Source: Algoriphagus aquaeductus
GTDB taxonomy: Bacteria; Bacteroidota; Bacteroidia; Cytophagales; Cyclobacteriaceae
Assembly: GCF_003253485.1 (NCBI RefSeq)
Contig: NZ_QKTX01000010.1
Span: 124,001 to 188,000, forward strand
Direction of reading: 5' to 3'
DNA: 64,000 nucleotides
Notes under the pieces: model-generated
The model's input: the letters and a program-made list of their open reading frames with translations, nothing else
Told to the model about the DNA's origin: nothing
Databases searched by the model: none
Translations under genes and position numbers: made by a program
Shown here: positions 51,818-62,900 of the stretch, in pieces
Layout of the letters: every line of letters starts with the position of its first letter
Position numbering within the stretch: position 1 is the first letter of the stretch

Positions 51818-54229
51818 CTAAAAACTTCCTTTGACACTCAACGTGAAATTTCGCCCCGGTGCTACAATTCCCGAACTATAACTTCGGTATTGTTGGTCGG
51901 TGATATTTTCGACCGTGGCACTGATCTGCAATATCGGATTGAGCTGATAGGTTGAATTGAGGTGAAAAACCAGCCAACCGGGGGAATATGGGTTTCCATT
52001 CGCATCCCTCGCATAGATTGCCGGCTTGCCGATTTCTTCCAGGGGCATTTTTTCAAAGGGCATTTCGGCACTGTATTGCATACTGAGATCCAATTTGAGT
52101 TTTTGACCCAAATAGGCCAATCGAGTCAAGCCAAAGGCAGGCGCAGCATGCCGGGAGGGGCTGGTACTTTGATCTTCTAATTCTTCCGTGCCTTTTTGCC
52201 AATTGTACGTTGAAGACCAAAGCAGTCTTTTGTGAATGGCGATTTCAAAGCCGGCCTGAAATCCTACAATCTCAGCAAAGGCACCATTTTGAATGGCTAA
52301 TACTTGACTCAGTTCTCCGTCATAGACGATTTCGGATTGTCCATTCAAGGTAAACGGCCTTCTCACCAAGGCTTGATCGAGTAGGGTGTAGAATCCGGTG
52401 AAATCAATTTTAATCCAGTTTTGAATATGCTTATTCAGGTTGATTTCTGTATTATATGCGTATTCCGGACGCAGGTTGGGGTTAGGAACCAAGACTGCCC
52501 CCGGTTCCGAGTCAAAGATCTTACCGATGTCGTCCACATTGGGAGCTCTGAATCCCGTGGAAATCAGCGGGGCAATTGAAAAACTGGGTTCAGGCTGAAA
52601 GATCACTCCCAGATTTCCGGTGACTGAATGAAATTGATCCTTGGAAGTCGAAAAAGGAAGGGGGAAAAACTCGCGGTTTGAGGAGAAATCGGCACGAATG
52701 CCGTTCAGGTTATACCGAAAGGCGGTCTGAAATTTCCATTTTTTCGAAAGTTGATCATGGTAACTCGCGTAAGCGGCCAAAGAACTCCAGGAAGAATTGG
52801 GATAGCGGACCGAAGCAGGTGTTTTTTCGAGGGTGGAAATATTTTTTGAAAACCCACTGGAGGCTACCGTGTTGATGACACCTTCTACTCCATAACTCAG
52901 AAAGTTGTCCGCTTCGAAATTTTTCAGAAAATCTGCATTGAGAGAGTAAGCATGGACTCTCTCAAGGCGGTTGTATTCCAGCAGATCGCCAAACCTTCGA
53001 TCGATTCTACTTTCCTCAAACAATTGATAAGCCCCAATTACCTTGATCTGATCAAACCATTTTGTGGAATTCCGGTAGTTCCATCTGAGGTTGTTCATCA
53101 TCCATTTTTGGGGACCGTAATCCCATCTGGAAAACCGAAGCCGACCCTCTCTTTTTTCGATCAGCCGATCGTATCTGGGAAGGTTACTGGTGCTTGAAAA
53201 ATGAAATCCATATTCAAATTTGGATTTTTCGTTGGCCTCCCAATTTACTTTTTGCATGAGATTGACTTGGGAATATCCGCTACCTATTTGGCGATAAGGA
53301 TTGGAATTGACTTTTTGAACATCCGTTCCATTCTCCCGCAACACATATTCTGTTCGGAGATAGGATTCTTGTCCCCCTACTTTTCCCATGGTCAGGTCAC
53401 CAAAATCAAAATGTGTAGCGCTGGTCAAAAAACTCCATTTTCCTGTTCCATAAGCAACCGAGGCGTGTACAGTCTTTTCGCCGGAAGCAGAGGAAAGCCG
53501 GGTAAGTACGGTTCCTTTTATTTTCTTTTGGTCCAGATCCGGACTCAAGGTTTCAAAAACCATCACCCCACCGATTGCATCCGAACCATACATCACTGAA
53601 CCTGGTCCAAAAAGTACCTCGGTGTTTTTCAAACTGAAAGGATCAATGGAAATGACATTTTGGAGATTTCCGCTTCTGAAAATGGCCGTGTTCATTCGGA
53701 TACCATCTACGGCATATAAAAGCCGATTGGCCGAAAATCCCCGGATCATAGGACTGCCTCCTCCCATTTGACTTTTTTGAATAAACACTTCCCCTGAAGA
53801 ACCAAGCCAATCGGCGGCATTGGCAGGATTTCGGAGGAGAAGTTGTTGGCTGTCCAAATGTCTGACCTTGCCCGCCACTTCTTGGGAGTTTTGGTTCCAT
53901 CTCGACGCAGATATCACCGCTATGTCCAAGGTGATAGGACTGGGATGCAGGTAGAGGATAAAATCTTTTTGGGAAAGTTCTTCCCAGGAAATAGCCAAAG
54001 ATTGGTATCCCAAAAGCTGGATCATCAGGTTTTTTTTGCCATTAAATGAAGTAAGGTCGGCTTTACCTTCCGTATTGGTCATGACGGTCAGTCCAGGGTC
54101 AGAGGAATAGACCAAAACTCCGGGCAATGGCAATCCTTTTTCGGCATCCCTAATGCTGATTTCCTGCCCAAAGCACCATCCTTGCAGGAAGAAAAAAAGA
54201 TACATTAAAGGTAGTGACGCAAGTCTCAT
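51818..54229 (-). CDS. TonB-dependent receptor, probably for heme or chelated iron
   Basis: An 803-residue outer-membrane receptor. A signal peptide ends WCFGQ (about 22). A carboxypeptidase-like domain (about 24-100) contains GLPLPGVLVYSSDPGLTV, and a plug (about 110-235) contains MIRGFSANRLLYAVDGIRMN and VLFGPGSVMYGSDAIGGVM. The barrel ends in a Phe (LSVKGSF), the usual terminal residue. The plug and the YSSGIVAPGRNF C-terminal stretch resemble hemoglobin/transferrin-type receptors. With feoAB downstream on the same strand, iron or heme uptake is the best guess. No SusD partner. Confidence 0.9.
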   Translation of the reverse strand: MRLASLPLMYLFFFLQGWCFGQEISIRDAEKGLPLPGVLVYSSDPGLTVMTNTEGKADLTSFNGKKNLMIQLLGYQSLAISWEELSQKDFILYLHPSPITLDIAVISASRWNQNSQEVAGKVRHLDSQQLLLRNPANAADWLGSSGEVFIQKSQMGGGSPMIRGFSANRLLYAVDGIRMNTAIFRSGNLQNVISIDPFSLKNTEVLFGPGSVMYGSDAIGGVMVFETLSPDLDQKKIKGTVLTRLSSASGEKTVHASVAYGTGKWSFLTSATHFDFGDLTMGKVGGQESYLRTEYVLRENGTDVQKVNSNPYRQIGSGYSQVNLMQKVNWEANEKSKFEYGFHFSSTSNLPRYDRLIEKREGRLRFSRWDYGPQKWMMNNLRWNYRNSTKWFDQIKVIGAYQLFEESRIDRRFGDLLEYNRLERVHAYSLNADFLKNFEADNFLSYGVEGVINTVASSGFSKNISTLEKTPASVRYPNSSWSSLAAYASYHDQLSKKWKFQTAFRYNLNGIRADFSSNREFFPLPFSTSKDQFHSVTGNLGVIFQPEPSFSIAPLISTGFRAPNVDDIGKIFDSEPGAVLVPNPNLRPEYAYNTEINLNKHIQNWIKIDFTGFYTLLDQALVRRPFTLNGQSEIVYDGELSQVLAIQNGAFAEIVGFQAGFEIAIHKRLLWSSTYNWQKGTEELEDQSTSPSRHAAPAFGLTRLAYLGQKLKLDLSMQYSAEMPFEKMPLEEIGKPAIYARDANGNPYSPGWLVFHLNSTYQLNPILQISATVENITDQQYRSYSSGIVAPGRNFTLSVKGSF

Positions 54230-54245
54230 GGTGGTGGAGAATAGA

Positions 54246-54253
54246 CAAAGGTA
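54246..54253 (-). promoter_or_regulatory. Putative -7 box for the TonB receptor
   Basis: On the minus strand TACCTTTG matches TAnnTTTG, 16 bases before the ATG at 54229. The -33 element is not clear. Confidence 0.5.
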
Positions 54254-54609
54254 GATTCTGGGAAAAAAATCCCGGAAAAGAAATGGATGAGCGGTTTATC
54301 TAAGGTTCATGAACTTGCTCTACTCTGATCGCTAATCTAAAGATCAGCGTGACAAATCCTTGTTTTATGATTTACCAAGGCATTTTTGTACTATCCGATG
54401 ATTAACCTAATTGCCTTGTACTATTATCAAGTTAATTTCAAGATTTTCAAGCAATTAAATAGGTTAAAACTTGGAATTAGAAGAAATTTTTGTCTAGCTT
54501 TTAGCATGTTTTTCGGTTGATGCTGATTGAAACAAGGAATTTTTAGTGCTGAGCGGACGTCAGATTTTTACTGGAAAATAGTACTGCTTTTAACTATTTA
54601 TTTTTCACT
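54254..54609. other. A/T-rich leader before the giant gene pair
   Basis: No gene is visible in about 350 bases. TTGTACTAT occurs at 54386 and again at 54416, exactly 30 bases apart, and its inverse ATAGTAC lies at 54579. The spacing could reflect binding sites but may be chance. No TAnnTTTG box was found. Confidence 0.4.
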
Positions 54610-57600
54610 ATGGAACAAGACCTCATTCAATCGCTTTTGGCGCAGGTGTTTAGCCAACTTCAGGCAGAATCCGCCCCCGAAAAAAAATCATTCGATGAAG
54701 GACTGAAAAAATTTGCGAAAGCAATTCATTATCAGCAACCCGAATCGGTTTCTCCATCAAAACTTTCTATCCAATCAGCGGATTTTTTCTTTCAATCCAG
54801 ACTTCAAAAAGCCCAGATCAGCAAAATAGAGAAAATCGCAGAGGAGGTTTCCAAAGAGAAAATTGAAGAAGCGGACACCCGGGTATTCATAAGGGAAACA
54901 CCCATTCGATCCGCCCAGATTCCGGGCTCTGTTCCCGCTTGGGGGCAAGGCGCAAAAGTGGAACAATCCATTGGGCCTTTGACCAGAATAGACGGAAGAC
55001 AGGTTTTTATTGATGTCTATCGGGTAGTAAAACTCATTGCTTTGAGAAAGCAAGGAACCTTGGAGCCTTTGATTCTTTTTAAGGCTCAATTTTCTGAACC
55101 CAAGATAAAGGTGATTGGAGCCGCACCGGTGGAAGTCACAGATACCTATAAAATCGTCGAAGGAAGTGTTTGGATCAAAGCCAGCCTGATTGCCTCCAAT
55201 GCTCCAAATGATCGATACATAGGACTTCAAGTAAAGTCAGGAGAAATCAAATTGTCCGTTAAACCAACTCTTCAAGGGACCAACCTGGTTTTGGCTAATT
55301 CTACCACAGCAACCACACAATTGGCTCTTTCTCCTTCCAAGGCAACGGAGGGTCCCAAGAAAAAACACGGCATTGATGCACGGGAGGCAGAACTTACCAC
55401 CCCAGCGCAGATGAATTTCTCCTTTGGTGGGGTAGCCGCCCCTAAAATAAATTCCGTGGGAAATGCTGCTTGGAAAATATACGGTCGTAGTGCCGGGTTT
55501 ACTTTTCAGTCCAATAAAGCGCCCACTTTTTCTCCCCAGTTGAACAGAGTATTGATTCCTTTAGCTTGCAGCGAATCGACCTTTGGCGTTCCCAAAATTG
55601 GAAGTCCGATGGTGACTTTTGAAGGTCAGGGGCAAGTGACTCAAAGCTGGTGGGGTATTCCGGCAGCGACCTTGGATATCCAGGCTCCGCTAGAGGCAGC
55701 AGGTGCAGGTGGAATTGTCCAGGATTTCAAGAGTGGGGTCAAGGCATCTTGGAAAGGGATGGAAGGAAACCCCATTTCCCTGGGAAATGCTCAAATCCTT
55801 GTTGATCCGGGACGAATTGCCATGACCGCTATCCAGGGATCCTCCCAGGATAGTTTTCAGAAATTGGAGCATTGGAAAGATGAATTGAATCTTTACGGTA
55901 CTCACATTCAGTTGACTTTCCCTTCTCCACTTGGTTTTCTGTACAATTCCACAGCCGAGGGAATTGAAGCGATCATTACTAATTGCCATGCGGATGTTCA
56001 GACCGATCGACCCAAGCAAGTCAACGGTCATTCGGTAGCCGTGAAAACCAAGGATAGCTTGGTGCTTTTTGCAGGAAGTGATACGGCCAATTTATTCTAC
56101 CTGATAGATGACAATGTGATGTGGGATAATAAGTTGCCGTTCGATAAAGTACCCAAGTTCAAAAACATAGCCTTGGCTTTGGAGAATGCCTTATTTACAG
56201 TTTCTCCCGTCAATGGAGTGATGATTTTTGGAAAGTGCGATGAGAGCTGGAAGAAAATCACCGAGAGCCAGACTTTTCTTGTTTTTGGATTATTGAGCTA
56301 TCTGCCGACCTTACCTGATCCCTATTTGGCGAATTTTGGCATTTTCGGAAGGATAGGAGGCAAAGGAGGAAGCTTTGATCAGATTACACAATGGATGTTT
56401 TGTAGGATCATCCAAAAACCAGTTCCAAATGAATATGATGATGTAAAAGTCAGTTTTCATTTTGGTCAAGGAAACCAGCAGGTTGCCGGCGGTGCCGCCA
56501 CAAGAAGTTCGAATCTATCCGGCGGCGATGCCATCATGTCCTCCAAATTATCCACTGCCGCTTTACCGGATGTGCCGGTCAGCACGCTTAAAACTGTTGC
56601 GGGTATAGCGATTAATGAAGTCCCCAACTATGAGGAAGAGTATTCCAAAAAAGCCGGCCAATTGGAGTCAGATTACTTCGCTTTGCTGGATGTAAGTTCC
56701 AATGCCAACCAAATAGGGGTGAGTATGGGAATCAACCCCATGCAAAGAAGGGTGATTAGAGAGACTACCGGGATCGCCCGCAATACAGGTGAAGGTCAAA
56801 TGACGATCCAATCTTCCCAAGAAGAAATCATCACCATCGAGGGAATGCAAGTAAAAGTGCCGGGCCATTTTGCCCGGGTGTTTTTGCTTCCTCAAGTGGC
56901 CTGGGAACCTGCCTGGAATACAGCGGAAAAAGAGCAGCCGATGGATCCGCCCAAGTGGTTCAATTATTATCCCAATGATGGAGGTCCTTCTCGAATCCTT
57001 AACTCCTCTGTGGAGAAAGTAACTCTTTCGCCAATTCCGCTCACTCAGTTTTTGGTAGAAAAATTCCAGCAGCAGAAAGCTGATCTGATTACCCAGTTTA
57101 CGCTACCCTTTGGATTGAAATCGGTTGGACTTTTGGACCACAGCAATGACTATCCTTTGGTCAAACCCAAAGTGGAGTTCAATGCGCCTAGTTTTTCAGA
57201 CGGGTTGATCGGTGGCATTCAAATCCGGGCTATCGGTGGAGATAGCGGGAAAAAAGATTCCAATTCAGCGCTCAACGACTTCCCGATGTTCAAGGGGTTC
57301 ACCATGCAGTTGAATAATATTCTGAACCTTCAAGGCCACTCCACCGGTGCAAGTACCCTGGGAGATTCCGTGACCCGGATTTTCAACGGGGAATTTGCAG
57401 GATTGACAGGGGATCCGAAAGGTGTACCGGTAACAACGATCGATTTTACCGGGTATGGAGCCAGTGTATTTAGCAATTGGCTGAGTCCAACCGCGGCAAT
57501 AGCATCTACCAGTCAGGCTAAGTTTGATGTCTTTTTGGGCCGGACAGCACATGAAATTATCCAAGTCAAAAGTATCGTTTACCCTTGGGGAATTCGGGTA

Positions 57601-59946
57601 GTTCGGACGATCACCTTGTTCAGAGCGAGTTCTGGATTTGTTTATCGGATGGATTCCGGTTGGCAGCCGGAATCGGATGGTCGATTTGATTTTAGATATA
57701 AGTATTGGGATACAACGGTGACGCCGGTTCCGGGAATAAATCCAGAGACCGGTAAACCAGATTGGCCAGAGATCCCAGTGGAACCTTTTGATATTTATCC
57801 GGGTGTCTTGAAAGGACTTTATAATATCAAAAACATCAAGGAGGACGCCAGTTTGGCTGATTTTGATACCAAAGACTGGGTTCAAAATGGAGGAACATTC
57901 ATCAATGTGTTGGGTGAGCTTGTGAAACATAACGAAGCCGAACCTAAGGAAATCCCCATTTTTTGCCGCCCGGTGTGGTTTGATGCCGATGTGGAGTTGG
58001 AAAATCTAGTCCAAGGACATAAAAACAATCGAACCCCTGCCAAAAAAATTCTGGGCTATGTGCAATTGGCACCGACAGGCTTTACCTTGACTCCTCAGCG
58101 ATTCAGGGAGCTACTTGACCTTCAGGGAGGCTTGATCGGTGGAGATATTGACTGTGTGATGGACATCAATCAATCGGGCCAACTCATGAGATTGACTCGG
58201 TTTGATTTTTCACATGCTCAAAATAAGGATAATACCAAAATCATCTTTGTAGCCTCAGCAAGGGGAAGTGCCATTCTGCCCAAGACGGGTAGTTGGAGTA
58301 TGGTTCAGCATCAGGTGGGTACCGGTGATGTGATTCCATTGCCAAATCACGTTCCTATTCCTTTGATCAGAGATGGTAAATGGACTCCTTCTTTTTACAC
58401 GGTGCCTTTGGCGAATGTGAATAAATTGATCAGAATGGCAGCCCCAAGTGAGCTATTAAGAGCTCCTGTTCCTTCCACTATTAATTTTGGGTTGCTGCAG
58501 ACCACCGCTACGCAAAAAGCACTGATGCTTACCCCAAGTTTTATCTTAGGAGAAAAGAAGCTCTTCAGTAAAACTCCGCCGCTTTTTGCGGATGCTTACA
58601 GCTTGATGGCAGGGAATAGCATTTTCCCGAATGCCGGAAATGCCATAGATGAATTTGGTAAAGCATTCCCCATACTTACTGGCACCGGAAGTGGCTTGTC
58701 TCAAACCAAAGCTTTTGTGGAAAGATCCGATGTCAAAGACTTGGCTGCCAATGTCTTTGAACTGATGTCCATTGAAGTCCAAAAACAAGGTCAAGCCATT
58801 GTAGACCAGGGATTCAAGTTGCTTGCCGGCAAAGCCAATGCTCAACTTCAAAAAGCCTTAGCCTTTGATCTGCCTCCATTCGAAACTTACCTGGTCGACA
58901 CCGAGGCACTCAAAATCTACATAGAATACGTCACCAAAAAGAAGCAGACAGATGCCAACTATGTGGACGGAAAATTGAATTTTGACATTGATTCCTTCGC
59001 TACCGATGCTGCCAAAACCTGGAAAAGCCGAACCAATAATCTTTCTATGGTGGTGGATTTGGGGATTTTTAAAGGATTGATGCGGATCAAAGGGAATTTT
59101 GATGCTCAAAAAGGCAAGGAAGCAGGTTTCCCAGGGGAAAAGGATTCAGATTTTCCAAGCTTGGGCTATCCCACGCCGGAAATTGAATTTCACGAAGCAT
59201 TGGAACCGGTCATTGAACTCCTTCAACTGTTGGCTTCACTCAACGAAGGCCGGTATGGCGATGTGATGAAAAAAGGCCTGGAAATCGCCATGAGCAATGC
59301 AGGCGAAATCTGGGAATATAAGTTTGAGGCCAAGAAAGAAATTCCCTTGGTGCGATTCCCACCGGAGCAAAATCTTTACGATGCGCCGACCACGCCTTTG
59401 AAACTGGAGGCAGGGCTTGAATTGGGAGTATACTTCAATGCCGCGCTGAAAGTCACGACTGACCCCAAGCAATTACTTCCCACAGCAGGAGCCTACATCC
59501 AGTTTAGGGGTGGATTGCAGGTGATGTGTGCCTCCGTAGGAGTTGGGACCATCTTTGCCGTAGGTGAAGTAGTCCTCAAGCTTGCCTGTGATACCAAGAT
59601 TGGGCCGAGTTTGGCCATGAAATTTGGCTTTGGGGCATCCATTGCGGTAGGCTTGCCGGTGATCGGAACCGTGTCTGTGACTTACATTGTCGGATGCGAG
59701 TTGTATGCCAGTTTGGAAAAAGTAACCGTGACTGCTTACATGCTGTTCAAGGGCAGGGCGAGTCTGGCTGGAGGCTTGGTCAGTGTGACCATTTATATCG
59801 AAGCCAGCGGAAGTGTTACCCGTATTCCGGCTCAAAATCGGACCAATTGTACCGCTTCGGTGACTTTTGGTCTGGATATCAGCATTTGCTTTGTCATCAA
59901 CATCAGTTTTGAAGAGACTTGGCAGGAAACCCGTCAGATCGCTTGA
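54610..59946 (+). CDS. Giant protein of unknown function, first of a pair
   Basis: A 1778-residue protein I cannot assign. It has no signal peptide and no lipobox. The N-terminal 90 residues are helical and charged (SKIEKIAEEVSKEKIEEAD). Most of the rest is beta-rich with many Gly, Pro and aromatic residues, in segments such as FTLTPQRFRELLDLQGGL, WGIRVVRTITLFRASSGFVY and DFDTKDWVQNGGTF. The last 190 residues (from about 1590) differ: repeated hydrophobic Gly/Ala/Val strands with five scattered cysteines (MCASVG, ACDTKIG, GCELYAS, NCTAS, ICFVI), like a membrane-embedded or tightly packed barrel. No catalytic motif was found. The next giant gene starts 28 bases after its stop, so they are almost surely one operon. 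Codon use resembles its neighbours by eye. Confidence 0.85.
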   Translation: MEQDLIQSLLAQVFSQLQAESAPEKKSFDEGLKKFAKAIHYQQPESVSPSKLSIQSADFFFQSRLQKAQISKIEKIAEEVSKEKIEEADTRVFIRETPIRSAQIPGSVPAWGQGAKVEQSIGPLTRIDGRQVFIDVYRVVKLIALRKQGTLEPLILFKAQFSEPKIKVIGAAPVEVTDTYKIVEGSVWIKASLIASNAPNDRYIGLQVKSGEIKLSVKPTLQGTNLVLANSTTATTQLALSPSKATEGPKKKHGIDAREAELTTPAQMNFSFGGVAAPKINSVGNAAWKIYGRSAGFTFQSNKAPTFSPQLNRVLIPLACSESTFGVPKIGSPMVTFEGQGQVTQSWWGIPAATLDIQAPLEAAGAGGIVQDFKSGVKASWKGMEGNPISLGNAQILVDPGRIAMTAIQGSSQDSFQKLEHWKDELNLYGTHIQLTFPSPLGFLYNSTAEGIEAIITNCHADVQTDRPKQVNGHSVAVKTKDSLVLFAGSDTANLFYLIDDNVMWDNKLPFDKVPKFKNIALALENALFTVSPVNGVMIFGKCDESWKKITESQTFLVFGLLSYLPTLPDPYLANFGIFGRIGGKGGSFDQITQWMFCRIIQKPVPNEYDDVKVSFHFGQGNQQVAGGAATRSSNLSGGDAIMSSKLSTAALPDVPVSTLKTVAGIAINEVPNYEEEYSKKAGQLESDYFALLDVSSNANQIGVSMGINPMQRRVIRETTGIARNTGEGQMTIQSSQEEIITIEGMQVKVPGHFARVFLLPQVAWEPAWNTAEKEQPMDPPKWFNYYPNDGGPSRILNSSVEKVTLSPIPLTQFLVEKFQQQKADLITQFTLPFGLKSVGLLDHSNDYPLVKPKVEFNAPSFSDGLIGGIQIRAIGGDSGKKDSNSALNDFPMFKGFTMQLNNILNLQGHSTGASTLGDSVTRIFNGEFAGLTGDPKGVPVTTIDFTGYGASVFSNWLSPTAAIASTSQAKFDVFLGRTAHEIIQVKSIVYPWGIRVVRTITLFRASSGFVYRMDSGWQPESDGRFDFRYKYWDTTVTPVPGINPETGKPDWPEIPVEPFDIYPGVLKGLYNIKNIKEDASLADFDTKDWVQNGGTFINVLGELVKHNEAEPKEIPIFCRPVWFDADVELENLVQGHKNNRTPAKKILGYVQLAPTGFTLTPQRFRELLDLQGGLIGGDIDCVMDINQSGQLMRLTRFDFSHAQNKDNTKIIFVASARGSAILPKTGSWSMVQHQVGTGDVIPLPNHVPIPLIRDGKWTPSFYTVPLANVNKLIRMAAPSELLRAPVPSTINFGLLQTTATQKALMLTPSFILGEKKLFSKTPPLFADAYSLMAGNSIFPNAGNAIDEFGKAFPILTGTGSGLSQTKAFVERSDVKDLAANVFELMSIEVQKQGQAIVDQGFKLLAGKANAQLQKALAFDLPPFETYLVDTEALKIYIEYVTKKKQTDANYVDGKLNFDIDSFATDAAKTWKSRTNNLSMVVDLGIFKGLMRIKGNFDAQKGKEAGFPGEKDSDFPSLGYPTPEIEFHEALEPVIELLQLLASLNEGRYGDVMKKGLEIAMSNAGEIWEYKFEAKKEIPLVRFPPEQNLYDAPTTPLKLEAGLELGVYFNAALKVTTDPKQLLPTAGAYIQFRGGLQVMCASVGVGTIFAVGEVVLKLACDTKIGPSLAMKFGFGASIAVGLPVIGTVSVTYIVGCELYASLEKVTVTAYMLFKGRASLAGGLVSVTIYIEASGSVTRIPAQNRTNCTASVTFGLDISICFVINISFEETWQETRQIA

Positions 59947-59974
59947 TTTTTCACTTTTAATACACAATTTTCCC

Positions 59975-62900
59975 ATGGAACCAAACAGACTTTTGACCCT
60001 CATGGCACTCCCTCAGGAGTTTGACGGGGTAAATCTTAAAATCAATATTGTCGTCATTCCCCGAAATGCCAACCCTGAAGAAAACTGGAATGTGACGCTT
60101 CAAGGACCCGGTATTTCGGTTCCGGGTTTTTCCAATTTCCATCCTGAATTTGCCTTGGCAGTAGTTCAAGGGACTGCTGAGTTTCCGATAGATGCACCTG
60201 GAAATCCGGCTTTTACTCCGATTTCAGTTCCTGTGTCTGTAGAACCAGCACCGCATAAAGGTTTTCTGATCAAGCAAGTTGCCGAAAGCTTTGGGATGAC
60301 TATTGGAGATGATATGGATGTGATGCCTGACCCGAGGCCAGTCCCGAAGACCATCAAAAAATACCTGCCTGAATCCTATCGCCAAAGTTTTAATTTTTCC
60401 CAGCCTCGTCACCCCAATGCCGTGACGGACGACAGCTATGAATGTGCAATTAGAAATCAAAAATCTCCTGCAAATCTTCCTCCAAAGGGCAAGCTGAGCT
60501 GGGGAAAGGTCTTTGCCCATATTCTGAGGCAGCCGCTTCTTGCCAAAGCCTGCGGGATGATCTATTCGGTTTCGGTCAAGGTGGATGAAAAATGGTTTGA
60601 AAAGGGAGGTTACCTCTATGTGAACATCGTCAATGATCCATTCGCTACCGCCCAATCCAAATCTCTTGAATCCAATCTGTCAAGCACCCATGGTCCCTTG
60701 ATCAAGCGATATGCAGCTCGAATTCCTGCTTTGAAAAAAGGGAAGGTAAGGTCTGTGTTTTCGGCCATTTCTTTTCCGGTGTTATATAAAAAGCCAAGTC
60801 AACCTCAAGTGGAAATTCCTGATGCGCCATGGGATGAGTTGTTTTTGGAAGCAAGAGCTTATGACGATGGTTTTGCCAAAGTAGTGCATGCCAACCAACC
60901 TATCAGCGGCAACATGTTGGCTGAAAAACCCGATGGGTTTGCGCCTCAATCCGAAACAGGAATCCGATTGGGATGGGACGATGAGCAAATCCTGATTTGG
61001 TATATTCGTCAGTTGACTGATTATCCTCAGGGGTCCGGCAAACGGATCGATGCGCCGCTCTGCGTGACGGGCTATCATATTGATGTCCGTGAACCCGGAA
61101 AGATATGGGAAAGTCTCAATGCCGTTAAGCTCAATAAGGAACATCCCCTTGTCAGTCGGCTTTCTGATACCCAAACTGAACTTCCTTACCAGGTATATCC
61201 CAACAAAATCACAGGACCGGATGATGCGAATTTTTGGATGCCGATGTACTATGCCTCTTGGATCGGGAAAAATCTGGTCACCGAGGACAAGGATGCCATT
61301 GCTATCTACAAAACCGATCAGAGCTATTCGGAAAATGCGTTGGACACGACCCAATTTACTCCTCCAAAGCAAGGTGTTAAGACCAATTCTACCTTGGAAC
61401 CGGCTCAGTTGGATACTGATCTCAGGTATGGCGGTACATATGAGTTTAGGATTAGGCTTTCGGATATCAGTGGAGGAGGACCTGCAGTTACTTTCGATCC
61501 GGTCAATGAGTCTCCCAATCCGAATACCACAGTTTCCTTTAGACGATTTGTCAATCCGGGGCTCCTTTCTGTGAAAAAGCCCGATCACCTGTTGAAACAA
61601 CAGGCTCAGGTTTTCAATGCCACCAATGAATTGGAAGAGGAGTTTGAATCCAATCCAGTTCTGACGATACAGCGACCGATGCTGGAATATCCTGCGGTAT
61701 TGTTTACCAAGAAATATCCCAATGCAGTGGATCAATTGAAAAGTCTGGTATTTCCGGATCGGAACCTCAAGCCTGGGCTTCCTGATCCTGATGTCAAAAA
61801 AGTATATGTAAGAGTGGAGGCGAAATCACTCCGTATGGACAATGCCCTCAGTCAAAACGGTAAAGATGGCTACATCACCCTCTATCAGACTTCCCGTAAT
61901 TTTGATTCAGATTTTTTCAAAGCTTTGGAAATTCCTGTTCAATTTATAGATGTGCCTGTGCTGAACCTGGGAAATGAAGCCAATCCCTTTCTCATGGATA
62001 ATCTGAAAAGTTCGGATTTGGATCAGATGCCACAGGTGATTTTACCTACCGGCAGACAAATTCGGGTTACCCTGAGAGCGGTGGCAGATGTTGACAGCGA
62101 TCCTGAAGAGTACTGGGGTGTCATCGATACTGATCCTGAGAAAGATTCCAGATTTGGAAAAATCACCCAGTTGAGTTTTTACCATCCTCCATTTCAAGAA
62201 AGTCAACCCTTCTTGGAGTCCTTTGGTCGAATTCCAGAGCTTCAGGGAATATTTCTCAAGCCTGATCAAGTACCTACGACCAAGAAGAATCCAATTAGCA
62301 TGCTGATTCAGCGGGTTTCAGAAATCAATGAGTCTAATGCTGTCAAGCGATTGGCTGATGCCATTGGATGTGAATCCAAAGGGATGACCATACTGGCACC
62401 AAAAGGGCAACGGATCGTTTTTGGATGCAGTGCCAGAATAAGGCATTCCTTGGCGCCTGATGGCAGCAGCATTACCTTTTCCTCCAATTCAGAGCTTCAG
62501 AATCACTGGATTGGTGCTCTGAGTTATCAATTGACCAGAGATTGGGCTTGGGATTGCCTTGAAAACGACTCCTTTGAGATCAGAAAGACCCATAAATTCC
62601 GAACAGACAGCTTTCAAGAGTGGAGAAAGGATGTTTTGGTGGGAGAAATTGAAATGAAACATACGGTTTCCTTTGAAGCGATTCAGGATGACCGGTATGG
62701 TCAAGTCAATCGAGGGTATACCAGATTGGTGTTTTTGGACGCTTTGGAACCTAAAAATGAACTTTTGAAAAATGGTCAGCCTAGATTTCCGGATGAAATC
62801 TGGGCGAATTATACGGTGGTACCCAAGTTCAAACCCAAACATTCGGGAGTAAATGCTACTGAAACTCCATGGTTGGCCTTGCCTACGGTTTTGCCTCCGG

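Noticed and set aside
60782..61735. 317-codon minus-strand open frame
   Set aside because: Antisense to the second giant gene, whose frame is open from 59975 to the window end.
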